Shown here one piece after another: positions 39,236 to 47,120 of a DNA stretch of 64,000 nucleotides; the stretch's first letter is position 1, and each line of letters opens with the position of its first letter. The notes beneath the pieces were generated by a model, which was not told the DNA's origin, ran no database searches, and saw only the letters and a list, made by a program, of their open reading frames with translations. Position numbers and translations under genes: made by a program. The stretch covers positions 90,455 to 154,454 of the forward strand of contig NZ_VTXI01000010.1 of assembly GCF_013114545.1 (NCBI RefSeq), written 5' to 3'. Source of the DNA: Vibrio sp. RE86 (GTDB taxonomy: Bacteria > Pseudomonadota > Gammaproteobacteria > Enterobacterales > Vibrionaceae).

Positions 39236-40564
39236 GTGTATAGTTCTGCAATCTACAAAAAATCACCGGTAATAATCCAAAGCGCGATGGTGTCTCTAAG
39301 GGGGCTTATTCGAGGTGCAATTCGGAGTGAACGTCGTATCGCTACTTTAAAGAATCGCCTTAAAGAAAATGAGCGCTCAGAGGAAATGCTCGCGGCCTTT
39401 CGTGAGGAACGACTAGATTTTGCATTATCTAATGCAAAAGGTACTGAAGCTTTCAAACAGAACACAGAATTTGCCGAGTTTGGTTTTGTTGATAAAGATG
39501 AAGTAAAGGCTTCTCCAGATGACTTCACCAATAAACATGTAAAGCCATTTATAACGGTGAAAGGAAGCACGAGCGGAACGACGGGTGCTCCGTTATCTAT
39601 ACCGCAAAATCTGGACTCTGTCCTAAGAGAGCAAGCGTTTGTATCTCGCTACTTAGAATGGGCTGGCTTTAAACAAGGTGACCACCGAGCTTGGCTTCGC
39701 GGGGACCTTGTTGTGCCGATGGAGCAAAAGAGCGGTCCTTTTTGGCGCTATTCCTATTTTGAAAACATGATCGTTATGTCATCTTTTCATTTGTCTTCAG
39801 AGGCTATCCCAAGCTATCTAAAAGCCATGAAAGATTATGGTGTCGATATTATTCAAGCATACCCTTCTTCTATCGCAACGCTTGCCAAATATCTCGAAAG
39901 CGTAGACCAATATTACCAAGGTCGACTGAAATCGATTATGACCTCTTCTGAAGCCTTATCTCAAGAAGATCGTCAAATTATTGAAAAGCGTTTTAAGTGT
40001 AAAGTCTTTGACTGGTACGGATTGTTTGAGCGTGTCGCGGCGATTGGCAGTTGTGAGCATGGAAATTATCACCTTATCTCTGACTATTCTCATGTCGAGT
40101 TTGTTGAAAGTGGTGATGGGAAACATGAAATTGTAGGAACCAGTTATAACAATGCTCTTTATCCACTGATTAGGTATCGCACCGGGGATCATGTGGTTTT
40201 AGCAACAAACCAAACTTGCCCATGTGGGCGTGTGTTCCCAGTGATTAAATCGATAGAGGGTCGCACTGTTTCGCATGTCTACAATGAAGACCACGAAAAG
40301 GTTTACGCGCTCGACCAATGTGTAAAAGGGGTCGCTGGTGTCATTGGGTCGCAATATCATCAAGATCAATTTGGCTCAATTACGGTGTCAGTATTGGTCA
40401 ATGATGACTACGACCGTGAACAAGAAGAAAAGTTGGTCTCAAACGTCAAAGCTCGATTAGGAAGCTCAATGCAGGTGAACATAGACATCGTTGAGACATT
40501 GGTGCGGTCGAAAAATGGAAAGGTTATTCAAGCTATTTGTACGATAGAAGATGATGAAAAATAA
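39236..40564 (+). CDS. CapK/phenylacetate-CoA ligase-like adenylating enzyme
   Basis: 442 residues from a GTG start with AAGGAG six bases upstream. The adenylate-forming signature VKGSTSGTTGAPLSI lies at about 107-120, followed by a carboxylate-activating core (YGLFERVAAIG and YRTGDHVVL), a CPCG metal-like motif (NQTCPCGRVFPVIKSIEGR) and a C-terminal lid (VRSKNGKVIQAI). CapK-type proteins of this family are common in capsule loci, where they probably activate a carboxylic acid that decorates the sugar. It overlaps the glycosyltransferase gene by 14 bases. The substrate is unknown. Confidence 0.88.
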   Translation: MYSSAIYKKSPVIIQSAMVSLRGLIRGAIRSERRIATLKNRLKENERSEEMLAAFREERLDFALSNAKGTEAFKQNTEFAEFGFVDKDEVKASPDDFTNKHVKPFITVKGSTSGTTGAPLSIPQNLDSVLREQAFVSRYLEWAGFKQGDHRAWLRGDLVVPMEQKSGPFWRYSYFENMIVMSSFHLSSEAIPSYLKAMKDYGVDIIQAYPSSIATLAKYLESVDQYYQGRLKSIMTSSEALSQEDRQIIEKRFKCKVFDWYGLFERVAAIGSCEHGNYHLISDYSHVEFVESGDGKHEIVGTSYNNALYPLIRYRTGDHVVLATNQTCPCGRVFPVIKSIEGRTVSHVYNEDHEKVYALDQCVKGVAGVIGSQYHQDQFGSITVSVLVNDDYDREQEEKLVSNVKARLGSSMQVNIDIVETLVRSKNGKVIQAICTIEDDEK

Positions 40565-41642
40565 GATTAACTTGACGGTTGCCACTGACATCAATGGGCA
40601 AGGTGGCATCGCGACAGTACTAAATGTATATAAGCAAGCGGGTTTCTTGTCCAATAACTCCGTGAAACTCATTGCGACGCACTCGACTAACAGTCAATTT
40701 GGCCGTGTAGGAGCGATACTGCTTTACTTATCGGCCTTATTTAAGGTGATCTATTACCACATTTTTTATCGTGTGGGCTTGGTGCACATTCACGTAGCTT
40801 CTCGAGGCAGCTATTTACGTAAGTCTCTGTTGGTACGAGTGATCAAAACGATGGGCGGGAAAGTGATTCTGCACTTACACGGTGCAGAGTTTAGAGACTT
40901 TTACGCCCACGAATGTGATCCGAAAAGACAAAAACATATTCGAGATACTTTCGAAATGTCAGACTCGGTGATTGTACTGTCTTCGCAATGGATAGAGTGG
41001 GGCAAGTCTACTTTTGAACGCTCAGAGCATTTCAGGCTTCTTTACAATGCAGTGCCCTCGCTTGAAACAGATGGGAAGCGAGTGCCGTCATCTTATATTA
41101 GTTTCCTTGGTCGAGTTGGAGAACGTAAAGGGTTACACGATCTGCTCAACGCGATGGTCATCGTGAAACAACAATGTCCTGACGTGAAACTTTTGGTAGG
41201 GGGAGACGGTGAGGTTGAGAGATTTAAGGCTATCGCCAAAGATCTAAATCTCGAATCTGAAGTCGAATTCATGGGCTGGGTTTCGGGTAAAGACAAACTG
41301 GACGTTCTGAACAAAAGCCAAGTCTTTTGTTTACCAAGTTACAACGAAGGTTTTCCTATGGGTGTGCTCGAAGCTATGTCGACAGGTGTAGCGGTGGTAT
41401 CTACTTATGCAGGAGGAATTCCTGACGCAATTGAACATCGTAAAGAGGGCATTCTTGTTGAAGCAGGAGACTCGGAGGCACTTGCCAATGCGCTTATTGA
41501 ATTGATTCAAAGCCCTGATTTACACCAAGACTATGTGAGTAATGCGAAACGGAAATTCGATGAGAGTTTTTCAGTTCGAGCCATCATCCCTCAACTTCAA
41601 AACATTTACGATGAAGTATCAACTTCTAGGAGCTACTCATGA
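40551..41642 (+). CDS. GT4-family glycosyltransferase
   Basis: 363 residues, GT-B fold. The N-terminal half binds the acceptor (GGIATVLNVYK; HLHGAEFRDFY). The C-terminal half is the GT4 donor domain: SFLGRVGERKGLHDLLNAM, LVGGDGEVERF, then CLPSYNEGFPMGVLEAMSTG with the E-x7-E retaining signature and YAGGIPDAIEHRKEGILV. It adds one sugar of the repeat unit. Donor and linkage cannot be inferred. The start is at one of two adjacent ATG codons inside the preceding gene, and the end overlaps the next gene by four bases. Confidence 0.9.
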   Translation: MMKNKINLTVATDINGQGGIATVLNVYKQAGFLSNNSVKLIATHSTNSQFGRVGAILLYLSALFKVIYYHIFYRVGLVHIHVASRGSYLRKSLLVRVIKTMGGKVILHLHGAEFRDFYAHECDPKRQKHIRDTFEMSDSVIVLSSQWIEWGKSTFERSEHFRLLYNAVPSLETDGKRVPSSYISFLGRVGERKGLHDLLNAMVIVKQQCPDVKLLVGGDGEVERFKAIAKDLNLESEVEFMGWVSGKDKLDVLNKSQVFCLPSYNEGFPMGVLEAMSTGVAVVSTYAGGIPDAIEHRKEGILVEAGDSEALANALIELIQSPDLHQDYVSNAKRKFDESFSVRAIIPQLQNIYDEVSTSRSYS

Positions 41643-42805
41643 TCTCTGATGTACGTCTTTCACTTCTAGCAGACGCTACCCGTAATGATTTTGCAGGTTA
41701 TGACCCTTTTGATGGGCTAAATGCACGTCTCTTTGATGTGGTACCGAAATTACGTAATTCACTGTTTGGCCTAGCATGGATTCAAGCTTTTAAGCGCTCA
41801 AATATCAATATGCGCCATATTCTGGGAGTTCCAAAAAAACGTAACCCAAAAGGCGTTGCTTTGTTTATCTCTGGAATGCTCGAACAGCATAAGATGACTC
41901 AAGAGCAGAGTTTACTTGACGAGTCTGAGAAATTGGCCAATTGGCTGTTAGATAATCAATGTAATCAAGACGTTTGGGGCGCTTCGTGCTGGGGCTATCA
42001 TTTTGATTGGAAAGCACGCGCTTTCTTTGTACCCAAAGGTAAGCCCAATGTGATCTCGACGATTTATGTGAGTAGAGCGTTATTTGAACTAGGCAAGCGT
42101 ACCAATAACAAACGTTATATCGATGCCGCTTTCTCAAGTGCAGAATTCATTGTCAAACACCTTTACACCGAAGAGAAAGAGCGAACTTTCTTTGCGTATA
42201 TCCCAGGTGAAAAAGCGTTTGTTCACAATGCAAGCTTATGGGCTGCTGCATGGGTTGGCTTTGTGGGCTCTGAGATTAAACGCTCTGACTTTACGGAGCT
42301 TGCCCATAGTGTGGCAATGCAAAGTGTCAAAGAGCAGTCAGCAGATGGAAGCTGGGTCTACGGGGCGAGAAATCACCACCAGTTCATTGATGGCTTCCAT
42401 ACGGGATACAACCTAGAAGCGCTTTATGAACTAAAACACGCTTTGCAAACTAATGATTTTGATGAGTCGATTACACAGGGAATAGCTTATTACAAAGCAC
42501 ATCTTTTTGAAACTGACGGTACAGCGAAATACTACAACAACAACCGTTACCCTCTCGACCCGCATTCTGTTGCTCAAGCTGTGATTACCTTGATTAAGGT
42601 AGGAGGAGAGCAAGAAGATATTGAGATGGCTGGCAAAGTTCTCAAGTGGTCATTGGAAGAACTTTATTTATCAGAGAAGAAACAGTTTGTGTATCAGAAG
42701 AATGGACAAACAACCAACAAGATAAATTACGTGCGCTGGACGCAAGCTTGGATGTATCTATCTATGAGCATCTATTTAAACAATCGAAAGGGAGAAAAAT
42801 CGTGA
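41639..42805 (+). CDS. Helical repeat protein of unknown function in the polysaccharide locus
   Basis: A 388-residue soluble protein without signal peptide. It has alternating helices with motifs such as WLLDNQCNQDVWGASCWGYHF, HNASLWAAAWVGF, DGSWVYGARNHHQFIDGFHT and RWTQAWMYLSMSIYL, which look like an alpha/alpha-toroid fold as in sugar epimerases, glycosidases or prenyltransferases. Several paired acidic and aromatic residues (W, Y, H, D) suit carbohydrate binding. I do not recognise the exact family. It is coupled by ATGA to the glycosyltransferase before and by GTGA to the WecG/TagA-type gene after, so it acts on the same polymer or precursor. No catalytic residue can be named. Confidence 0.7.
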   Translation: MISDVRLSLLADATRNDFAGYDPFDGLNARLFDVVPKLRNSLFGLAWIQAFKRSNINMRHILGVPKKRNPKGVALFISGMLEQHKMTQEQSLLDESEKLANWLLDNQCNQDVWGASCWGYHFDWKARAFFVPKGKPNVISTIYVSRALFELGKRTNNKRYIDAAFSSAEFIVKHLYTEEKERTFFAYIPGEKAFVHNASLWAAAWVGFVGSEIKRSDFTELAHSVAMQSVKEQSADGSWVYGARNHHQFIDGFHTGYNLEALYELKHALQTNDFDESITQGIAYYKAHLFETDGTAKYYNNNRYPLDPHSVAQAVITLIKVGGEQEDIEMAGKVLKWSLEELYLSEKKQFVYQKNGQTTNKINYVRWTQAWMYLSMSIYLNNRKGEKS

Positions 42806-43554
42806 GCCGAGTGACATTCTTGGGAAGCCCTATGGACACCTTGACCATGCCTGAAACCGTCAAGTCGATCAAAGATCGCGTCGTAGCAGGTGAGTTCACC
42901 CAACATGTGGTGGTGAATGTTGCCAAACTAGTTAACATGCGTAAAGACGCTGAACTTGCTAGAAGCGTCACTCAATGCGACATCATTAATATCGACGGCA
43001 TGGGCGTTGTGTGGGGAGCTCGTTTTGTGGGACACGAGGTGTCAGAACGTGTAGCTGGTGTCGACTTATTTATGGAGCTCAATAAGATGGCAGCCAAAGA
43101 GTCTATGCCTGTTTTTTATTTGGGTGCGACCGAAGAAGTAGTGGCGGAAACGGCGACTAGAATGCACAGCCAATATCCAGAACTGAAGATAGCAGGCGCT
43201 CACCATGGCTATTTTTGGGACGATGAACAAGCCGTTGTCGATAAAATCCGTGAATCTGGTGCGAAAATGCTGTTTGTTGCGATTACATCACCTAAGAAAG
43301 AAAACTTCATCAATAAATGGAAGTCCGATTTAGGCGTGAATTTTGTTATGGGTGTGGGTGGAACATTTGATGTTGTCGCGGGTAAAGTCGAACGCGCGCC
43401 GCTTTGGATGCAACGATATGGTTTGGAATGGTTCTACCGCATCATGCAAGAACCAGGAAGAATGTGGAAACGCTACGCCACAACAAACAGTATCTATGCC
43501 TGGTTGCTTATTAAAGAAAAGCTTAAGAAAGAGGATACTCGTGAGCTTTCTTAG
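42802..43554 (+). CDS. WecG/TagA/CpsF-family glycosyltransferase
   Basis: 250 residues from a GTG overlapping the previous stop, with GGGAG upstream. Family motifs are clear: FLGSPMDTLTM, NVAKLVNMRKD, INIDGMGVVWGARF, RVAGVDLFMEL, FYLGATEEV, ITSPKKENFI, VMGVGGTFDVVAGKVERAPLWMQRYGLEWFYRI and QEPGRMWKRY. Family members transfer ManNAcA (WecG) or ManNAc (TagA) to a lipid-linked sugar. With wecB and wecC in the same locus, ManNAcA transfer is the best inference. A longer reading to 42646 is just the overlap with the previous gene. Confidence 0.93.
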   Translation: MSRVTFLGSPMDTLTMPETVKSIKDRVVAGEFTQHVVVNVAKLVNMRKDAELARSVTQCDIINIDGMGVVWGARFVGHEVSERVAGVDLFMELNKMAAKESMPVFYLGATEEVVAETATRMHSQYPELKIAGAHHGYFWDDEQAVVDKIRESGAKMLFVAITSPKKENFINKWKSDLGVNFVMGVGGTFDVVAGKVERAPLWMQRYGLEWFYRIMQEPGRMWKRYATTNSIYAWLLIKEKLKKEDTRELS

Positions 43555-44200
43555 TCGTGTTGGTTTTTTTACCGTTTGTTTGGTGGTGATTGGAAGTGCT
43601 GTCTACGTCACCGCTTATGCAGTAAGAAATGCGGTAGGTAACCTATATTACATATCTACCGAACAATTGGTAAAAGGTGCACAGGGCAGTCTTAACCTTG
43701 AAGATATTCAAGAAATTCGCATACAAGCTGAACGTGTTGAATTTTGGACAGGAGACAATCCTCAGTATTTGCTCTATTTGGCTCAAATAGAACGGTGGAT
43801 GGGCAATGCGTCTGGCTATGAACCTGACATAGCATTGATTTCTAACAGACTGAATAAGGCGAATTCAATACGACCTGTTTCCGCTCATCAATATTCACAG
43901 ATGTCGAAAGAATCTTGGTACCGAGGGGAACCTATGCAAGCTATTCAGCATAACCTATCTAATGCACAACAACTTGCTCCTTTTGATACACAAGTTGCTC
44001 TGCACAGCTTGGACTTTTATTTGTCCTATTGGCCTAGTCTATCCGTTGAAAATAAAGTGATTACAACCCAATACCTCATAAGTTCCAACGACTACAGGAT
44101 AACTAATGAGTGGGAGTTATTATTTGGTGATCAAACGAATAAGCTAAGAGCGTGTAGTTTGCTTAGTTTCAACGATATTAATAATCGATATTGTGAGTAA
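43541..44200 (+). CDS. Membrane-anchored protein of unknown function, polysaccharide locus
   Basis: 219 residues from GTG 43541 with GAGG six bases upstream, overlapping the transferase gene by 14 bases. One N-terminal membrane helix (about 7-30, FFTVCLVVIGSAVYVTAYAV) is followed by a periplasmic helical domain with TPR-like spacing (YLLYLAQIERWMGN; MSKESWYRGEPMQAIQHN; LAPFDTQVALHSLDFYLSYW). No enzymatic motif. It may be a scaffold for the synthesis or export complex. A 159-base gap without an obvious terminator follows. Confidence 0.7.
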   Translation: MSFLSRVGFFTVCLVVIGSAVYVTAYAVRNAVGNLYYISTEQLVKGAQGSLNLEDIQEIRIQAERVEFWTGDNPQYLLYLAQIERWMGNASGYEPDIALISNRLNKANSIRPVSAHQYSQMSKESWYRGEPMQAIQHNLSNAQQLAPFDTQVALHSLDFYLSYWPSLSVENKVITTQYLISSNDYRITNEWELLFGDQTNKLRACSLLSFNDINNRYCE

Positions 44201-44359
44201 TTCGCGCATTTAAATTAGTTACAAATGAATACAGTGTCACTAATTTGAGAATGCGCTTAGTTTGATATCAAGGAAAAGCACGAATTTGCTAGCATGCCTA
44301 AGATTCAGCGTTTTGATTGGATCTTTGTTCCTTGAACTCAAAATCATATAAGGATGTTT

Positions 44360-44839
44360 ATGAAGTTAAAGGTATTGGCTCTAAGTTCTATTTTAGGTCT
44401 AGCTATTTCAGCAAGTCCAATAGCAATAGGGCAGGAAATCAGTGATGCCCAGTTGGCTGAGGTTATTGCAAGTACAGATCTCGCTCCAACGGATCTTGTC
44501 GCAAGTCTAATTGCTCAGTATCCAGAAATGGTGGACATAGTTGTAGCGGCGGTCGTTAAGGCAAACCCAGCAGCGGCAACTGAAGTGGTTAGAGCGGCGA
44601 TCAAAGCTGCGCCAGCATCGGCTGATGTAACGGTGGCTGCTGCCATCAGTGCTGCTCCAGCTGCTGCTGCACAAGTTGCTAAGGTTGCTCAGGCCGCTAA
44701 TGTTTCAAATGAAGTGATTACAGCAGCTGCAATCGAGGCAGGTGTCGATCCTACTCAAATTGCTCAGGCAACAGCTGCGGGTACACCAGGATTACCAAAT
44801 GCTCCAGCTGCTCAGCCAAATGCGGTCTCTGGTAGCTGA
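44360..44839 (+). CDS. Exported Ala-rich protein with 15-residue tandem repeats
   Basis: 159 residues from ATG 44360, with AAGGA five bases upstream (ATG 44354 overlaps that site). A signal peptide ends near residue 24 (PIAIGQ). Residues 31-135 form seven units of exactly 15 residues, for example LVASLIAQYPEMVDI (46-60), VVAAVVKANPAAATE (61-75), VVRAAIKAAPASADV (76-90) and TVAAAISAAPAAAAQ (91-105). Each is a short amphipathic helix with a Pro or polar turn at position 10. The tail is Pro/Ala/Gly-rich (GTPGLPNAPAAQPN). No Cys, so no lipidation. Function unknown. It could be a matrix or surface protein co-exported with the polymer. Confidence 0.75.
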   Translation: MKLKVLALSSILGLAISASPIAIGQEISDAQLAEVIASTDLAPTDLVASLIAQYPEMVDIVVAAVVKANPAAATEVVRAAIKAAPASADVTVAAAISAAPAAAAQVAKVAQAANVSNEVITAAAIEAGVDPTQIAQATAAGTPGLPNAPAAQPNAVSGS

Positions 44840-44867
44840 TTACTATTGGTCACAAAGTTTAAGATAC

Positions 44868-44889
44868 AAGCCCTTCTATGGGCTTTTTT
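44868..44889 (+). terminator. Intrinsic terminator or attenuator inside the polysaccharide locus
   Basis: 6-bp stem AAGCCC/GGGCTT with a 6-base loop and six T residues. It lies 29 bases after the repeat-protein stop and only 4 bases before the ribosome site of the following gene, so expression of the last two genes is expected to be reduced or separately started. Confidence 0.65.
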
Positions 44890-44901
44890 CATGGAAGTAT
44901 T

Positions 44902-46302
44902 ATGGCTCGTTTAGAGAAGGTTAGCTTTTACCTACTGCTAGGGCTCATTTTTTGGTTGCCTATTCCTCTTGCATCCAACCGAGTATGGGCGTGGTCAATA
45001 GCTGAAGTTTGGGTTTCTGTTCAATCAACTCTACTTATGATTAGCTACATGCCTAAAGAGCGACAGTTTCCATTCGCGAGAGTGTGGCGTTACGCATGGC
45101 TGTTAATTCCTCTGACGTTATTTCAAATTTGGGTTGCTATCCAACTCATACCGCTAAGCTTCAGTCAACTGGCAATTGTGTCACCTAATGCCGTTGAACT
45201 GTTCCAAAATGCGGGCTCAAGCCATGGTTATATATCACTAGATACCCATGCGACAAAAACGGCTTTAGTAAAAGGAATTACCTATACCTTGTTTGCTTTT
45301 AACGTCGCTGTATTGGTGTATACAACGTTTAGACTCAAGCAAGTTTTATATACGGTCGTGTTAAGTGGTGCTTTCCAAGCGTTCTATGCAGCTATTGCTG
45401 TGCTGCTAGGTTGGGAGCAATCACTGGTGTTTGGCTTTAAAGAAGTTGGCGTCGCGACGGGCTCGTTTGTCTACAAAAACCATTTAGCCAATTACCTGAT
45501 GATGTGTCTGGTTTTAGGAATTGGTTTAATTATAGCGCAGCTCCACATCAGCCCGTCGGGTTCTTGGTTTGAACGCTTGCGACGTTGGGGCGAGGGGATA
45601 GTCTCACGAAAGATGTTTGTGCGACTGGCGTTAGTGATTATGGTTATTGCTTTGGTGATGACTCGCTCTCGAATGGGGAATACGGCTTTTTTCGCTGCTA
45701 CGACACTTGGTGGTTTGGCTGCACTGGCGTTCTACAAGTACAAGCCACGAGCCATGGTTCCTCTGATTGTGAGTTTGATCATCGTTGATACGGTCGTGGT
45801 AGGTGCGGTTTTTGGTCTTGATAAAGTAAAAGAGCGGCTTGAACAAACATCCGTTTTGAAAGAAACGCGAGATGAAGTTATCGAGTGGTCTTTACCCATT
45901 GTCTCGGGCTTTCCACTGACTGGCACAGGAATGGGAAGTTTCTATACCATTTTTCCTCGATATACCCAATTCAACATCGGATATTATGACCACGCCCATA
46001 ACGACTACCTTCAGTTCGCCGTTGAAGCCGGTTTACCCGCCACACTACTACTCGGCTTTGCTTGGATATGGGCGATTTACTTGACTGTACGTTCAATGAG
46101 TAAAAGAAACAGCAAAACCCTACGTGGAACGGCGTTGGGTTGTCTGATGGGACTTATCGGTATGTTGATGCACATTTCAGTCGACTTCAATTTGCAAGCG
46201 CCAGCCAACGCGATGACTTTTGTGCTATTACTCGTTCTGGCAGGGAGTACAGCAAGTATCCAAATCGTTAGACCAAAGGAGACGTCGGAAATTGTTCAAT
46301 AA
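44902..46302 (+). CDS. O-antigen ligase/polymerase family membrane protein
   Basis: 466 residues with about twelve hydrophobic helices and the Wzy_C-type periplasmic loop carrying DHAHNDYLQFAVEAGLPATL. That H-x-H-N-D-x-L-x-x-x-x-E-x-G signature is typical of O-antigen ligases and some polymerases. I start at ATG 44902 (MARLEKV) with GGAAG upstream. An ATG at 44878 lies within the terminator hairpin and is not credible. It could be the true polymerase, a ligase attaching the polymer to a lipid or protein, or a second polymerase. Confidence 0.85.
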   Translation: MARLEKVSFYLLLGLIFWLPIPLASNRVWAWSIAEVWVSVQSTLLMISYMPKERQFPFARVWRYAWLLIPLTLFQIWVAIQLIPLSFSQLAIVSPNAVELFQNAGSSHGYISLDTHATKTALVKGITYTLFAFNVAVLVYTTFRLKQVLYTVVLSGAFQAFYAAIAVLLGWEQSLVFGFKEVGVATGSFVYKNHLANYLMMCLVLGIGLIIAQLHISPSGSWFERLRRWGEGIVSRKMFVRLALVIMVIALVMTRSRMGNTAFFAATTLGGLAALAFYKYKPRAMVPLIVSLIIVDTVVVGAVFGLDKVKERLEQTSVLKETRDEVIEWSLPIVSGFPLTGTGMGSFYTIFPRYTQFNIGYYDHAHNDYLQFAVEAGLPATLLLGFAWIWAIYLTVRSMSKRNSKTLRGTALGCLMGLIGMLMHISVDFNLQAPANAMTFVLLLVLAGSTASIQIVRPKETSEIVQ

Positions 46303-46738
46303 AATTCTTGTGGTTTGTATGGGTAATGTGTGTCGTTCTCCGATGGGAGAAGGTGTACTAAAGAAGTTGCTTCCAAATAAACAGGTCCGTTCAGCAGGGC
46401 TAGTTACGGACAAAAGTGGCCTTGCGAATTGCAAAGCGGCTCCGATATCCATCTTGGTTGCGAAAGAACATGACATTGATATTCAAGCTCATAGAGCAAC
46501 ACAGGTGACAGCTGAGATGTGTAATCAAGCTGATCTGATCCTTGTGATGGAGCAAAGTCATATTGAACGTTTGACTCGCATATCTCCGACCTCTAGGAGT
46601 AAAACGCTGCTGTTTGGACAATGGAGTGGAGATGGAACAATTGATGACCCTTATCAGAAAGACCAACAAGCCTTTTTGCTAGCGTTCCAACGAATTCAAA
46701 ATGCCGCAGAAGCTTGGGCAAGAAGGCTAGAAGCATAA
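46292..46738 (+). CDS. Low-molecular-weight protein tyrosine phosphatase (Wzb-like)
   Basis: 148 residues. The active-site loop CMGNVCRS (Cys9, Arg15) follows the C-x5-R-S rule and the general-acid Asp lies in DDPYQK. The N terminus FNKILVVC matches E. coli Wzb, so I take the TTG at 46292 as start, with AAAGGAG 10 bases upstream and overlapping the previous gene by 11 bases. It dephosphorylates the Tyr-rich tail of the Wzc-like kinase at 31772, and cycling of that tail is required for polymer assembly. It is the last gene of the locus. Confidence 0.92.
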   Translation: MFNKILVVCMGNVCRSPMGEGVLKKLLPNKQVRSAGLVTDKSGLANCKAAPISILVAKEHDIDIQAHRATQVTAEMCNQADLILVMEQSHIERLTRISPTSRSKTLLFGQWSGDGTIDDPYQKDQQAFLLAFQRIQNAAEAWARRLEA

Positions 46739-46741
46739 AAA

Positions 46742-46771
46742 AAGAGGAGCAAATATGCTCCTCTTGTTTTT
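46742..46771. terminator. Bidirectional terminator at the end of the polysaccharide locus
   Basis: 9-bp perfect stem AAGAGGAGC/GCTCCTCTT with a 6-base loop. The plus strand has GTTTTT; the minus strand has a run of seven T from the A run at 46737-46743. It serves the phosphatase gene and the small convergent gene. Confidence 0.85.
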
Positions 46772-46784
46772 GAAACCTAGCTGT

Positions 46785-46922
46785 TTACAAGCCGCCTTGT
46801 TGCTGCGCTTGCTTAACTAAAGCCTGACGTTGAGTTTCCGTTTTTGTTACCACGTTATCGTCCTTTGAAGTGTTTTGTTCCTCATTTTGTGGAACGAATA
46901 CAAAGTACTTATTAATAGTCAT
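46785..46922 (-). CDS. Small protein of 45 residues, unknown function
   Basis: A short complete frame starting MTINKYFVFVPQNEEQ and ending QAQQQGGL. The body is soluble and rich in Gln, Asn, Thr and charged residues, with no signal peptide or membrane helix. GAGG lies eight bases before the ATG. A strong terminator with a seven-T run on the same strand follows 14 bases after the stop, which argues for a real transcription unit. I do not recognise a family. It sits between the polysaccharide locus and the gnd operon, convergent with the former. Confidence 0.55.
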   Translation of the reverse strand: MTINKYFVFVPQNEEQNTSKDDNVVTKTETQRQALVKQAQQQGGL

Positions 46923-47015
46923 CTCAAGAACCTCAATTATGATTGTATTAACCATCCAGGTTAGGGTGTGTCACCATATCCGTACCAATAATGGACGGCT
47001 CCTTGTATAGGTTTC

Positions 47016-47050
47016 AAAAAATAGAGGATGTTAAACAAGTTAACATCCTC
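47016..47050 (-). terminator. Terminator of the zwf-pgl-gnd operon
   Basis: 11-bp perfect stem GAGGATGTTAA/TTAACATCCTC with a 5-base loop. On the minus strand it is followed by TATTTTTTG, about 70 bases after the gnd stop. Confidence 0.85.
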
Positions 47051-47120
47051 CATAACGCTCTAATTATAGTAGGACTTTTCGGTATGATGAAATACCGTAC
47101 TCATCCTTTTAAGCCTTTTC

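Noticed and set aside
44878..44901. Upstream ATG for the ligase/polymerase gene
   Set aside because: It lies within the terminator hairpin and has no ribosome site; ATG 44902 has one.
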